Of a DNA stretch of 64,000 nucleotides, positions 13,001 to 25,071 are shown piece after piece. The notes below the pieces were generated by a model. The model did not search any database and had not been told where the DNA came from. It saw nothing but the letters and a program-made list of their open reading frames with translations. Positions within the stretch are counted from its first letter, which is position 1. Each line of letters starts with the position of its first letter. This DNA comes from Antrodiella citrinella. Lineage: Eukaryota > Basidiomycota > Agaricomycetes > Polyporales > Steccherinaceae. The translations under genes and the position numbers were made by a program. The stretch covers positions 372,001 to 436,000 of the forward strand of contig SGPM01000001.1 of the NCBI GenBank assembly GCA_004802725.1. Direction: 5' to 3'.

Positions 13001-14565
13001 ATGATCGTCACTGACCCAGACAAGAAGCAAGACCCCTCGCTGCTCGTGGACGTCGCAGACCCCACCGAGTCCTTCGCGACCGCCGGACCGTCTACGTCTA
13101 CGCCGCTAGACCCTCCACCCACCTTCGCCGAGAGTGCAGCGGATAGGGCCCTCAATGCGGAGCTCGCGAATTCAGATGTGTTTGTGCCTTTGGGTGGCGA
13201 GGAGGCCCCGCCAGAGTTTACCCCTTATGAGGCGGAGTTCTTCCTCACTGGGAACCAGGATGTCGTGTCGCATGATACGCACCTGAACAAGGATGGTACG
13301 TACTTCGCAACGTTATGATATTCGTGATTCGCCAACGTAAGCTTACCTGACCCTAACGCCACACCTAGGCGAGGCCCTGTACCGCTTCCTCCTCTCCCAA
13401 GCCCGCATCCCACCCAAACTCACCGTCTGCCTCGCCGGATCCCACACCGAGCAGCGCCACCGCACCGTCCACTCCCGCGACGCGCAAGGGCGCCACCAGA
13501 CGCGGTCGGAATCCTACACCGAGACGATCATCGACTTCGACTTCGCCATCGACCTCTCGCAGCACATCCTCCAGAACGCTGTCGTGCACTGGAGCGTACC
13601 GGACGAAGAGCCCGCTTACCGCGGGCGTATGTACCGCGAGGTCGACGGCGCGTTCGCCCTCTCCGGTGGGCCGAGTGCGAATAGCGGGCCGATTAGGCTA
13701 GCGGAGGATGCGGAGGGGGGACGGAAGACCACGAGGCGAAAGGCGGTGAAGACAGAGTTGAAGAGTGCGAAGACGTGGAAGGTGTCGCGGTGGCAGAGGG
13801 GGTTGCCGCCGTGGGTCGGCCCTGGGAGTGTGTTGCCAGGCGAGTTGGTCGTGGGCGCTGCTGGAGCGCACGCGAGTACGGCTGAGGCGAATGTGTTGAA
13901 GTCGAGCAAGACGTTGAGGGAGTGGGCGGATGAGTATTGTGCCAGTGATAAGTGGTTGAAGGAGTTCACGTATGAGAAGGTATTTGCGTCTGAACGCGTT
14001 CACTAAGAGTTAATTAGCTGACGTGAGTTACTTGATTTCCTAGGTCATTCATGGCTGGAATATAGGTGCACTGGAAGCAGCTATCAACGCCGCTGTGAAG
14101 TCAACGTATTATGATGGTGACTTCACGGTCAAGTTCAAGATATCTAGCTCTAAGATTTACGTCCGTCCAGACTCCCAATTCTCCCGCCTTCTCTCCAAGA
14201 CCTGGTTCAAAGTCATACTTTGGATACTTCTGATCTACCCTTTCATCTGGCTCTACAAGCGATTCCACTCCCGCGGCGGTGGACGCTGGGAAGTCTGCGG
14301 CGGAGCGTACGCACTCAAACGCTGGCAACCTATTGAAGACGATGATCTTGGGCCGCCCCCGCCATTCTCCGCATCGAGGCGGGTGGCACATGGTGCTGTG
14401 AGCGGACATGCGCGACTGGTGGGGTTGAGAGAGGGTGAATGGTTCCAGATGTGGGAAGGGTCGATCAAGAGGGCGGTGACAGGACGTCTGAAGGCGAGAG
14501 AACCTTTGGTGGTGCCGGATGGACTCTCGTATGAGGCGCGTATATTGGATGGGTACCAGAATTAG
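13001..14565 (+). CDS. Conserved-looking membrane-anchored protein of unknown function
   Basis: Exons 13001-13295, 13369-13979 and 14044-14565 join in frame to about 475 residues. I do not recognise the family. The N-terminus is acidic and Ser/Pro-rich (SFATAGPSTSTPLDPPP). The middle has a hydrophilic region with TETIIDFDFAIDLSQHI and a basic patch RKTTRRKAVKTELK. After YYDGDFTVKFKISSSKIYVRPD comes one hydrophobic segment, FKVILWILLIYPFIWLYKRF (about residues 350-370), then a soluble tail of about 110 residues with WEVCGGAYALKRWQP. There is no signal peptide, so it is probably a membrane protein with a long cytosolic N-terminal part. It is convergent with RRP36 (91 bp). Confidence 0.8.
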
Positions 14566-14656
14566 CTTGGTTACGCGACATATAATACCAGTAATCTATT
14601 TCACAGGAGGACAATACATACCAGAGAGATCAATGGACATTGCAGAAAAAATGATA

Positions 14657-16127
14657 TTATGAGACCCGCTGTCGTTTGTTAGGTATACGTTCTCCTGCAG
14701 CTGCGTCTCGCATTCGTTTACCAGCCCAACCAGAATCGGATCCTCCTCTCGATTGGTTGACACTAAACGGTCTGCGTTTCCTCTCTTTCGAGTTGACCTT
14801 CTTCTGTTTCTTCTCGATCGCCCTCTTCACGGCACTCTTTCCGCCATCTTCTTCCAAGGCCTCGTACTTTGCACGAACGAGCAGCTCCTTCTTGTCGTCT
14901 GTCGCAAAGGTTGGTTAACGCGAACGTGCAATGCAAACGGTAGACTTACTTTGCTTCATATACCAAGCACCTTTACCCATTTTCCTCTTCTCCCTCTCTT
15001 CCTTCGAGATCTTCTCCATCGCCTGCTGCTCCACTTTCTCTCTCCTATCCTTATTCACAGTACTTTCTGCCCTCTTCAACGCTCTCTCTAGCCTCGCAAC
15101 CTCCGCTTGCGCCTCCTCTCGCATGTCACGCGGTGTCGTTAGCAGCATCTTCCGTGCGCGTTTGATGTTGTCTCTCAACGTGGACAGCTCGTCTTTGTGG
15201 ATGGACGTGAGGAAGCTGTATTGCGATTGGAAGCGGGGAGCGGAGAATTCACCGACGAGCGGGAGGAATCGAGGGTCCCTGGGGACCGGGCCTTTGTTTT
15301 CGATCTCTATTTTCTTCCTCCCTACTGGTTTCTTCGAGGTCATCTCCATGGGTCTAGACGAATAGAATGAGCAAGACTTAGGATAGGAGAGAATAATCGT
15401 ATGAGGACGCACGCGTGCTTGTTTTTCCGTTTCTCGAGGGTTCGTTTCTCCCTGTCTTTGCCTTTCGGTTTTGTAGAGAATGCAGAGGGTTCTTCTTCTG
15501 GCTCTGAACCACCCGAGGAACCTTCGCTACCAGCGTCCTCAGCTATCAGTGTATTTTGCGCTTTGCGAAGGGTGCCGAAGGGTAATGCTGATAGAGCTAC
15601 GAAGTATACGTGAGATGAGATGAGATTTTGTGGTGGTAAGACATACTATTTTGCAGGTATCCCTGAAGTACGAGCAAAATGGTCACTACACAATCTATAA
15701 GAGACGATGCAGACTAGGACGCACCATGTCTGCAGGCTTCGTATCATCTTCTTCATCGCTCGGATCCTCTTCCTCCTCTGAGCTCTCAACTTCCAGTTCA
15801 TCCTCATCCACCCATTGCGCTATCCTAGGCGCGTCCGCGTCCAAATCCTCATCTTCTACTTCGCTATCCTCGTCCTCGCCATCCGACTCATCCCTACCGC
15901 CAGCCTCATTTGACCCCTCGTCATCCTCGTCTTCCTCACCACTCTGCTGAACTGGGACAGCTCGCTTGGACGATGCTGGCTTCAGCTGGACTTTGGAGCT
16001 CGAGGCTATAGGTGCTGCATGCGAGTTTTTTTTTCTTGTCGCTCGTTTTGGACGATACGGCCTCTTGCTGTTGAACAGGAGCCGTCGGAGGCGGTTTTCG
16101 TGATACTGGTCGAGGTCGGCGAGGCAT
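14657..16127 (-). CDS. RRP36: rRNA biogenesis protein RRP36 (probable 1-bp frame break in an A9 run)
   Basis: RRP36 is a nucleolar factor needed for early cleavages of the 35S pre-rRNA (SSU processome, 18S maturation). The N-terminus MPRRPRPVSRKPPP leads into a long acidic Ser/Glu/Asp region, then LPFGTLRKAQ, then RDPRFLPLVGEFS, an Arg/Glu/Lys-rich helical region, and a C-terminal block AKYEALEEDGGKSAVKRAIEKK, all features of the family. The donor at about 14857 and acceptor about 50 bp on join MKQ to NDKKELLVRAKY. Between the start and the acidic region the frame changes inside nine consecutive A residues (16025-16035 on the + strand as T). Eight would keep the frame, and no intron of correct phase explains it, so a homopolymer error is likely. 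Confidence 0.85.
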
Positions 16128-16321
16128 GTTGATATAATTGAGCTCGGTGCGTGAATAGAGTTACCAATATGAAGAAACACCTATAATTTGCATGTTGCTT
16201 ACGATCGGGTTCCCTGTCAGTGATGAATGCTTACGATCTAGGCGCTCGTAAGCAATGACTGAGATATTTTAAAACCGACGCGTCGGCGACTAGCCGTCAC
16301 TTGGAATTTGACTATCATCAT

Positions 16322-16331
16322 CTACCTCTGC
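16322..16331. repeat. Left target-site duplication of the MITE
   Basis: The sequence CTACCTCTGC is repeated directly at 16722-16731 on the other side of the element. The first two bases may belong to the element end on the right side, so 8 bp is the minimum length. Confidence 0.75.
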
Positions 16332-16723
16332 AGGACCCCGGGTAATACACCCAAATGCCACTTGAAAATCCCGACAAAATAAGGCCAAAAATGGGCGAAT
16401 GCCTGTGTAAGTCCCGACAAAATGAAGGTTCCGGCGCCGAAGGCTTGTGTGCAGGTCCCGACAAAATAGTGGCTGAGACTCATCATTCGCAAAATTTTGC
16501 CGCGATTTTGTGGAATATGGTCTTCAATGACCTCTGGCGACGTGTTGACCTCACAGGGAGACAAATTACACTTTGGGCGGGCGATTTTTGCGATTTTTGG
16601 GACTGCCGTGCACCGGCGCCTGAGAGCGTTTGAGGGTATGCCACCTTGCGTTTTCCAGGGCCGTCCTGACATCGACTTTTTTCAGAGTCTCAAGTGGCAT
16701 TTGGGTGGATTGCCCGGGGTCCT
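16332..16723. mobile_element. Non-autonomous inverted-repeat DNA transposon (MITE), 392 bp
   Basis: The two ends are inverted repeats of about 34 bp matching at 32 positions. Both begin AGGACCCCGGG and end CACCCAAATGCCACTTGA, with single differences at positions 12 and 16. The element is flanked by a direct repeat: ACCTCTGC at 16324-16331 and again at 16724-16731. The identity extends to CTACCTCTGC, so the duplication is 8-10 bp depending on where the element end is set. Inside, TCCCGACAAAAT occurs three times near the left end (16369, 16412, 16456). There is no transposase. An 8-bp duplication with subterminal repeats fits hAT; 9-10 bp would fit a Mutator-like element. Confidence 0.85.
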
Positions 16724-17134
16724 ACCTCTGCTCGCATATCGCTGCAGGATGATTCAGAGACCGTGTTCGTGTGAATCGTTGACCGTTCTACATCATCATA
16801 ATAGCATTTCGTCTAGCATTCCGTCATGTCTTGCAAAAATCACCATCGCATCTTCGACGGCGGCTTGGGCAACGTACGTCTTATCTCTTCGCGTTACCTT
16901 TGTCAGCCCCCTCTGCTTACCACCTGGTACTGACGTTGTCCTCAGCCGTGATTGGGCATCAATGTTTTTTAATCCTGAATAGGCCTGAATATTGAATATT
17001 GAATTCCCCTATGTAGCTTTCGCAAGCAGAAACGCCTTCGCACGTGAGTGCCTATGTTTTGACTATAAAAACGGAAACCGATTTACCTACGTCCCTTAGA
17101 ACACACACAACCACCCGTTTTACACACAACTACA

Positions 17135-17770
17135 ATGGCCGCTGTAAAGAAGATCGCTCTCATCGTCGGAAGCTCCCGTGTCGGCGGCAACGCACCAGGC
17201 ATCGCTGCATGGTTGTCCCCCCTCATCCAGAAACAACTCAACCTCACTTCCGCCACCACCAAACAATCCTATGAGGTTGTCGTCGTTCACCCTACCGACC
17301 ACCCCCTCGGGCCCGTCGTCTGGGGAGCCAAAATGCCCATGCAGATTCGCGACCCCGCAGACTACCCCTCCCAGACCGTTCGCGACTGGAGCGCGTTCGT
17401 CTCTTCGTTCGCCGGGTTCGTCTTCCTGACGCCCGAGTACAACGGTGGATACCCCGGAGATTTGAAGAACGCCCTTGACCATGTCTACTGGGAGTGGGAG
17501 GGCAAGGCGGCCTCTATTGTGTCGTATGGTGGAGGAGGAGGAGGAAGGAGTGCTGCGCAGCTCACGGACATCCTGAAGAGCGTCAGGCTCACGTTGACGA
17601 GCAAGGCGGTGAATATCACTGTACCGGGACCGTTTATTAGTGGCGAGGACAGGGTTCTGGCTGGCAGCGCACACCCCGAGTTCCTGGGGGCGTACGTCCA
17701 GCCTGTGGAAGAGGCTACCGGCGAGCTTTTGGCGCTGCTCCAGGAAGAGAAGAAGGCTGAGAGCACCTAG
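17135..17770 (+). CDS. NAD(P)H-dependent FMN reductase (flavodoxin-like fold)
   Basis: This is a 211-residue single-exon protein of the NADPH-dependent FMN reductase family (PF03358), which reduces flavins or quinones in the cytosol. Motifs in order are IALIVGSSRVGGN (flavin phosphate loop, residues 7-19), FLTPEYNGGYPGDLKNALDH (about 98-117; flavin ring loop) and SIVSYGGGGGGRS. The length is normal. It is one of the very few genes in the window with no intron. The ATG at 17135 is the only start that keeps the first beta strand. It is convergent with the large membrane protein gene after about 700 bp. Confidence 0.93.
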   Translation: MAAVKKIALIVGSSRVGGNAPGIAAWLSPLIQKQLNLTSATTKQSYEVVVVHPTDHPLGPVVWGAKMPMQIRDPADYPSQTVRDWSAFVSSFAGFVFLTPEYNGGYPGDLKNALDHVYWEWEGKAASIVSYGGGGGGRSAAQLTDILKSVRLTLTSKAVNITVPGPFISGEDRVLAGSAHPEFLGAYVQPVEEATGELLALLQEEKKAEST

Positions 17771-18478
17771 TTCTTTGTTGTATGGACATTTCCAACCGCT
17801 ATACCTCCACGATTCATTTAGAAACTACAATGTGTATAGTAATTGAGGGCTCCTTGATCTACGTTGGTTCCTTGACCCAGTCGCGAATTCTGCCTTCCCT
17901 CGTCATTTTTCTGTCGCGATCAATGCATGTCCTTATAGCCGATGACTATGGATATCTATAAACGAGAGGTGGTAATTGTGTACGGCTCGGAAAGTATCCG
18001 ATGAAGCTGATTAGTTCTCGTTGAGCCGGATTTTGAAACTTGTTCGAAGCAAACAAATATATTTAAGAAGTACAAGGGAAATTCAGGTCCTGAAAACATT
18101 ACAGGCTCATAAACTACTATGTAGACGTCATATCTATACATAATCTCAGTGTCAATAGCATGGACGCGCATTCCGAGTCCTACAGTCGATTGAGAGAAAC
18201 CACCTGAAGGTGTGACAACTCGCAATCAAACGCTCGTGTCTTTCGCACTCAATATTGCATCAGTCACGCTGGCGCATTCGTGACACTTGGGACTCATTCA
18301 ATGAAACAATATCTGTGTTATCCCTCCGTCGCGGATGCCCTCAACTCGTGTACGATAAGCATTCTAGTTTCATTCCTGAAGTTTGATACGATTCAGATTT
18401 ACGTCTAAGAGGGAGGGGACACGACGATTCAAGCTCTTCCTTACGCTGGATCAAGGAGCCGTCAATCACTGTATCTCA
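17771..18478. other. Intergenic region between convergent genes
   Basis: It is longer than needed for two 3' UTRs (708 bp). I see no coding pattern, RNA gene or repeat. Base composition is more AT-rich than the flanking exons. Confidence 0.5.
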
Positions 18479-21400
18479 TTAGACCAACTTCGAAGCAGTA
18501 CTAGTGGGTTTGGTATATGGTGACACTGTATGACCGTCCTGCAAGAGTACATATCGTCCAGTAGCGGCATCCAATCGAACATCTAACGCAAGACCGGGCG
18601 ATGGTACACCCGTCCTCCACAATGGTGTGATCCCAAACCATACTCCGAATTTCGACCATATACTGACGTGTTGCGTCTTCGAGGTGGAAAGCTTGTCACC
18701 CAAGATGCCTTCCCATCGATAAAGAGGTCGAGCTCGAATGACCGAGTCGTTGTGATCGGTACCTCCGCCCGTGCCAACGGTCGAAGGCCGGCCGTCACTG
18801 CCAGCGTCGATCTCTTCCATGTCCAATTCATCCACATCGTCTCCGAGATGGATGATGTTTGCCTTTGAAGTCGTCGTCAATAATGTCGAATTATGTTAAA
18901 CGATAGATGTGCCTTACCATGTGCGAGCGATGGAACACGATATCGTTCATGCGTAAATACAACTTGTTCAAGAAACCGGCGGTGAAGAAATCTCCCCACT
19001 TGGTCTTCTTGTTGTATAAGCCTCTCTGTATGAGGAACGACTCCAAGGCTGCGCGTGGCAGCGGGGTATATGCGATCGACGTGGGGTAATGTGGACAGAA
19101 GTCAGACGCATGCTTCTGTAGACCGCTGATCGTGTCGTAGTTGCGCCGCCACAGGTCATCCTACGCACTCGATTAGTGTTTTGGTTTTCTTCGGCAAGAC
19201 AGGATACTCACCCAGAAGATGTACCACCATGTCGCAAGTTCAGAGGTAGCAACAGCTGAGAGTCGCCGATACGACATCTCAAAAGCTAGCTCACTTCCAA
19301 GCATCAACGAGCGAACCCGCAGGTCCCTCTCATGCTCGATCGAGCTCTGTGCCAGTCCGTCTGGTTCTCTCGGCCTGTTGTATACCAAAGCCAGGAATCG
19401 ATACGTGAGAGTGTCTGCCTTCCATGTGCACTCGGTCATGCAGTGCTGGCGATACCTCCACAAGATTCCTTCAAGATGAGATAGAGGACCTGGGATGAGG
19501 TATTCGTTGAGAGCGAGGAAGTGTGCCAGCGGTCTGGTCAGATCGTAGTCGTCGTTGAGACCAATGATCGCGCCGTCAACCTTGACATCCTTGGTGTATG
19601 TCAACTCGACGTCGAACCCGCTTCCGATGTTGACGTGTTCCCAGAGATGCTGGCCTCGTCGCTTCACGTTGAAGGTACCGGAACGGAAATGGACCGTAGT
19701 CTGCGCTTGGTAACGACGGCCACAACACCAAGGCTTCTTGGAACCCACGGGCTACACCAGAGATCTATGTCAATTGCAGTTGACAGAAGACATATGCAAG
19801 TCGTACCTCGACATGATCGTACGGCCAGTTCACAACTTTTCCGTCAAGTGCTCGTAAAGCCATCCGTATCTCTCGTCTACGCTTGATATTATCGCTCGTG
19901 TTTTGCGATATGTAAGACTCGAGTTGAGTGACTTCGCTGAGGACGGCCAAAGGACCATCGTCGTAGCGAATGACCTTCCGGACAAGGTACATAACCCATA
20001 TTCACGCAACAGGGACGGAAGGACGTACCACTGTAGGTGGAAACGGAACCCACCAAGCGTTACCAAAGAACTTGGTACAACCTGGTATCTCTGGTTTCTG
20101 CGGATCCTTCCAGTAACAGTCAGGACCCACGAAATGCACCTGGATCGTTTCCACAAGAAATTTGAACCAAGCGTAATCAGGTCCATACAACAGCGCTACG
20201 CCTTTGCTATAGGCCGCTGACCCCACTTCCCGTAGGATCTTGCAATTGCATGATCAGTCCCATGCCAGTTCTACTTACGGATAAATCCTACCTTCAGATT
20301 CTCGACGTGCCTCTCTCCTGGTTCCCCGCAAAAGTCGTATAAATACGGCGGGAATTCTAGATTCTTGGCCTGCGCATAAACCATCTGCTGTTTCTTGGGT
20401 ATCGCACACTCGGGGTTGGTAAGCATCAGAGTGGTAATGGCCTCTTGCCAGATTCGACGCTTGGTGTGTTGTGATGTGGGAGATAGGTCGATGCTATATA
20501 TGCGTTGGATGACAATTGGGTAACTGAACGTGTAGAGGCTTACCTCGGGGAGAATATATCAATGCCTTTAGGTAGTTAGCAAAGATAGCGACATCTAGGA
20601 CCAACGCTTACTGAAATCAATCCGTGTCGTTAGTCCTGGAGAAACATAAAGTTAGCACTTAGAATGCAGCGCAGATAATGCACACTCACGTTTCACTTCC
20701 CGCCGTAACGGTCCAGTGTTGATGAGAGAAAAGTCTGGGAATAATCAATATACTGCGGTGTGTTAGCCTGGATCAACGTCTCGACTCACACAAGCTCAAG
20801 CCATAAGTTACTGCATAGATTCTGGCAATGCGAATCAGCCGGATCGAGTTGCAGAGAGGAAACGTACGTACATGTACAAAAGGGGTCCATTCAAAAAAGC
20901 CTGTCCAGGCACATTGAGAGCGATAGCCAGAGATAGAGCCGATGTGAGGACGTAGTTGAGCCGAGATATCCATTCGCTGGCGTTGCTGACTGGATCCAAG
21001 AACGGCACAAGAATACACTGTACAAGAAAGAAAGAAAGCATGGCCAGGAGCAGCAGGATTTGGCGGGCAATGGCGACGTAGTTACGAGTAAGCGTGCGGA
21101 AAAGACAGTTGTCGGGATTGACGATAGCCGTCATAAGCAACGCCGTCAGCTTCGCGAACAAGGTGACAGATTCATAGTTGGCCCATCCGCGACGATAGTC
21201 TAAAATTTGGTCAGTCAAAGAATCGCAAAGAGTGTAACCAACATCTCGTACCGTCGTAGAGGAACGTCAGCGGATTCTGGTCGCGCGCCAGTAAACGCTG
21301 ATATTCCCGGTCCATCTCGCTCGGGCTTCGCGCACGCCCAAGTTCTGTGTACTTGTCCGCTATCGGAGCCATCCTCAGCGTGATCCGACGCAAGTAGATT

Positions 21401-22942
21401 GGATACCACACGGTCAACTGCGTGTACACGTTCAGATAATTATGATGATGATGTATAGTGACCAACGAATGTACATACCCATCCTACGCAAACGAGTGAA
21501 ATGATGATGATTACAGGCGCATAGTTGAGTTGACTTCTTTCCATCGTGGTGGTCCAGCAGAAGTCCAGCGGATCGCGAAACTGATCTGACGGTCCCAACG
21601 GGGGCAGCTGTGGAGGAAAAGTCGTCGCATTGGTGTATGGATTCGGCACCACCCATAGATCATCTGACCACACGAGAACGTGCATAGCCATGGTGCTCAG
21701 AGGCAGGTAAAGGATAGTTAACACGAAGCTGATGAGGACCAAGCTCCAGTTACCGGTGATGAGAACGACGCGTTGAAGACCTTCCGGTGGTCCCAGGCTG
21801 GAACAAAGAGACGTCTTCTTGTAAAATAGCCAAAGTAGAGTCCCTGCTATGATCATAAATATAAGTAGTAAGGCCAGTGAGACAAGGGTGTTCGTCGCCA
21901 GGTTGAACGCAAGAATGTTGGGTCTGCGAACGCTCATGAGTCGCATTGGGCATTCTAGAACGTTCTACGCACATAGTTCCTAATATGATCTGCTTCCATT
22001 GGGACTCGAATTGTCCCTTATGATCTGATGAAATACGTTAGTACCAGGTCAATGGATTGTGATGAAAAATCATACTTATGGTATTGAGAATGAGTGCAAA
22101 TATTTGAATGGTATCGAACAAGCCGTGAAGACTGTAGAATGAGGCCACAAGACTGGATCCCTAAGGTCGGTTCAGTCAATTTACAGGGAAAGCCTGAAGT
22201 GATATACCGTTATGCCAAGGACCCATCCGGTGAGAGTACCGAAGATACTGGTGCGATTTCTCCAATAGGGCGCAACTTGGTTGTTGTTCTCAAGATCCTC
22301 TAGTGTTTTCCCAGTTGCAGCAAGGCGGTCCATCGGCGGAAACATCGCCCCTTTCTTCTCCAGAATAGGGAACGAAGGCGCAGGGAGAGTAGCAATAAAG
22401 TTATCGAGGTGGGATAGATAGAGAGGCGCGGCACTTCTGGAAAAGATGACTGACGCGGGTATAGGTGTGTGAGTGCCCAAAAGCGGCGTGTATGTGGGCC
22501 TAACGGTTGAAGTTTCGGACGTCATGAGTTCTTCGTACGACGCGTCTGGACGAGCCGTACTTGAAGAGCTCTCAGGTGCCATGAGTATACCACTGGTGTA
22601 CCCCGTTGTCGGCAGAAGGGTATGCAGCTCGTGGGTTTCGGCTTCAGAGGGATTGCGAGAGTTGGCAGGGGTGCGCTTTCGAATTCCAAGGGATTGTGCA
22701 TTGAGTTTGTCCGGTGTCAAACCATCTCCTGCGATTTCATTACTATCTTGATTGTCATTATCTCCGTGAAGGGTGACGGATATGTCGGAACCCGTGAGAG
22801 TAGTGCTGGGGTAGTTGCTGTCCTCGTCCTCGTCCCTTGGTCCAAGCAAAGGCAGACCATCGATAGAATTAAGGTCACCGTGCCCGGCAAGTAGAGGGTG
22901 TTTCATGAATCTAGCAGGTGCTCTTGGAGGCGAAACTATCAT
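18479..22942 (-). CDS. Large polytopic membrane protein of unknown function
   Basis: I do not recognise a functional family. The start ATG 22942 opens a hydrophilic N-terminal region of about 240 residues with PSFPILEKKGAMFPPMDRL. About seven or eight hydrophobic segments follow, including SSLVASFYSLHGLFDTIQIF, NLATNTLVSLALLLIFMII, SLVLISFVLTILYLPLSTM and ARQILLLLAMLSFFLVQCIL. Between them are YTELGRARSPSEMDREYQRL and YRRGWANYESVTLFAKL. The second half is a large soluble region: YGPDYAWFKFLVETIQ, CTKFFGNAWWVPFPP, MALRALDGKVVNWPYDHVE, GSGFDVELTYTKDVKVDG, ATWWYIFWDDLWRRNYDTIS and GTGGGTDHNDSVIRARPLYR. There are about 15 short introns. The size and layout suggest an integral membrane protein with a cytosolic regulatory or catalytic domain, but no active site is visible. 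Confidence 0.75.
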
Positions 22943-23401
22943 CGCCGAATAGTGAGTCCCTCCGAAGCACAGACTCGCAGTGATTCTTGAGACGCACCTG
23001 GATTCGATGTTCTCCTACGTTTTTCCCCATCCTCCGCGCCATTTCCACGTGTCTCAAAGTGTCCAACGAGCTTCCTGACCGCCATTAGTTCGAAAGCTTT
23101 GAAACAGGAGGGATAGGAGAGATCATTCTCATTTCACGGTAGACGTAGAAGCACAACCCAATATTACCGAAGTAGATCGGTCGCCGATCACATTTGATCA
23201 CTTGGGTTAGGGTTTCGATCATACAGCCTTCTTCTCAAGGCTTGGCGACTGCGAAGGTACATCCTGTCCGAAGGAAAATGAGACTGGAATTGGTGAATGA
23301 AATTTATTGAACGATGCATGATATCACGAAACTATAGGTATCCATATCAAACAACAACGAGACCTGAACAGAAGCTATGATCACAAGACATTAATCAACC
23401 A
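22943..23401. other. Intergenic region
   Basis: It holds the promoter of the large membrane protein (start 22942) and the 3' UTR of ICE2 (stop 23402). No coding or repeat signal was found. Confidence 0.5.
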
Positions 23402-24751
23402 TTAATCAACCTTCCATTTCTTCGCGACTTCATCGTCTTCGTTGGTCACCAAAAGCTCTATTGACCATAAGACTAACGTGAAGAAAATATTCATCCATCT
23501 CCACCAGACTTGCGAAGAGTGATCCAAGACTAAGAGGAGGACATAAGTCAAAATATGGTATGCAGAAGTTGAAACGTCACTTACGCAATAGGTGGGAGTA
23601 CACAGTCACGAATATTGACTGTCGATAGGTCAAAACCAGATGGGTTAGGGTGGAAGTCTTTGCCGTTGCGAGTGCGCTTTCAGCATCGTGTAAGAAATAA
23701 GAACACATGGAACTCACGGGTCTCTCGTTCCATCCGTGGTCGATGCCTGCCTCTCCCTCCCAACTATCAGCACCAATGGCAGGCAAAATTTGTGATGCAA
23801 AGTGGAGGACGACCAAACGATACAAAAGCGCGACAAGGACAGGTTTAGGTAACGTGTTTGTGATGAAGACCGCTAGTGCTTGCAGGTGAGGAAGTATATT
23901 TGATAGTAATGGCGCACTTCCCCAGAATCAGCATGCGTTTAACGGTTGAGAAGGAATATACAGCTCACTATTCCACCGCAGTGTCCACTGCAGACTTCTC
24001 ATTCACGCCACACAGCCATACGTTATAGGCAAGGAAGAGCGCGAGTCCCGATGATTCGATGACATTTGTCCGCCTGAGAACAAAGCCAATGCATGTGAGG
24101 AAGACGAAGGCAGTGACGGCCGCGCCAAGTAGAGTGGACGACAGAGGAGACGAGGCAGCCGTCGGGTAGGACTATCACATTTATTAATTCATGACACCTA
24201 CAGTATGATAACATGAACTGACCGCAACAATCCACCAAGCGGAAGTAACATATGCAGCGGCCGCACCAATGAGCAGACCGAACTGATAGCTCTCTCCTTC
24301 TCCGACCAACTCCTTTCCCACTTGGCCCAGCTTCTGCGAGACTAGAAGACTAGACATGCCTTCCAAGACAATGAATCCTGGACTAGACCAATGCAGGATC
24401 CTCCCCCACCATGAAGCCATAGTGATCAACCATGGATTTGCCGTATGCGAGAAGGCATTGAAGCAGACTAGGAGCAGGAATGGGTGCGCTGGGACTTGTA
24501 GCACCGATAGTGCCGAGGAGCCCCACACTAGGGTCAGCGTTCCGTGTATTAGGGAATGTCCGAAGAGTAAGAGAGAAAGGAGAAGGAACGCAGATGTCGA
24601 TAGCGTTGATAAAGTAAGTGGGAGGTAAATGAGGATCTGTAGAACGGTAGAAAGGCTGAGATGCCGGTCAGAAACTCAGATTATTGAAACTGAACAGGTG
24701 ACCTCACCGAGCAGTGCTTGAAAGGGCACTCCAGAGGAACCACGGTGGCAT
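23402..24751 (-). CDS. ICE2: ER membrane protein ICE2
   Basis: ICE2 is a polytopic ER protein that supports cortical ER inheritance and links lipid droplets and phospholipid synthesis to ER expansion by restraining the Nem1-Spo7/Pah1 pathway. Exon 1 (24751-24708) reads MPPWFLWSALSSTAR and joins at 24655 to LSTVLQILIYLPLTLSTL, the family's N-terminus. Later segments are ASWWGRILHWSSPGFIVLEG, LLIGAAAAYVTSAWWIVA, LGAAVTAFVFLTCIGFVL, KPVLVALLYRLVVLHFASQI and, in the last exon, VWWRWMNIFFTLVLWSIELL, ending KKWKVD. This run of hydrophobic segments and the final WWRW and WKVD match ICE2. About five introns are implied. The neighbour upstream on the same strand is DUG3. Confidence 0.88.
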
Positions 24752-25071
24752 CGTTAGGGTCATCAATCGTAAGGAATAGCGTTGGAGGGTACGAGCTACA
24801 CAGACAACATTCAGAGGGAAGAAAGAGGAGTGAAAGAGAGCAGGTAGTTGAGTTAGCGCCGTAGCTCGTGTGCCACCAATTTAAAGACCACGCTAGCTCC
24901 TCCATCCACATCCACAGTTGTAGATCGTGACGACGAGTTTTTGAATCCGGAACTCCAACTATACTAGCAATTCATTACAGTAGTACATACACAGACTCTC
25001 CGATGCTCAATACTGAGACCAGAACAACTACAATGGTATCTCACCAAACGGCCGGAAATCCTCTGAACGAA
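24752..25071. other. Intergenic region (ICE2 promoter)
   Basis: This is a 320-bp spacer between the DUG3 stop and the ICE2 start. No coding feature is visible. Confidence 0.45.

Larger units (their letters stand above)
16128..17134. other. Intergenic region carrying a MITE-like insertion
   Basis: This is the divergent spacer between RRP36 and the FMN reductase. It contains the inverted-repeat element at 16332-16723. The remaining sequence, about 600 bp, would be a normal shared promoter. Nothing else was recognised; short open frames inside the element are not coding. Confidence 0.6.

Noticed and set aside
16355..16982. Open frames inside and after the MITE
   Set aside because: They overlap the inverted repeats and have no transposase features.
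21920..22030. Apparent frameshift in the large membrane protein between the GQFESQWKQIILGT block and the PNILAFNL block
   Set aside because: A normal 49-nt intron (GTGCGT to TTCGCAG) joins them in phase as GTIPNILAFNL, so no break is needed.
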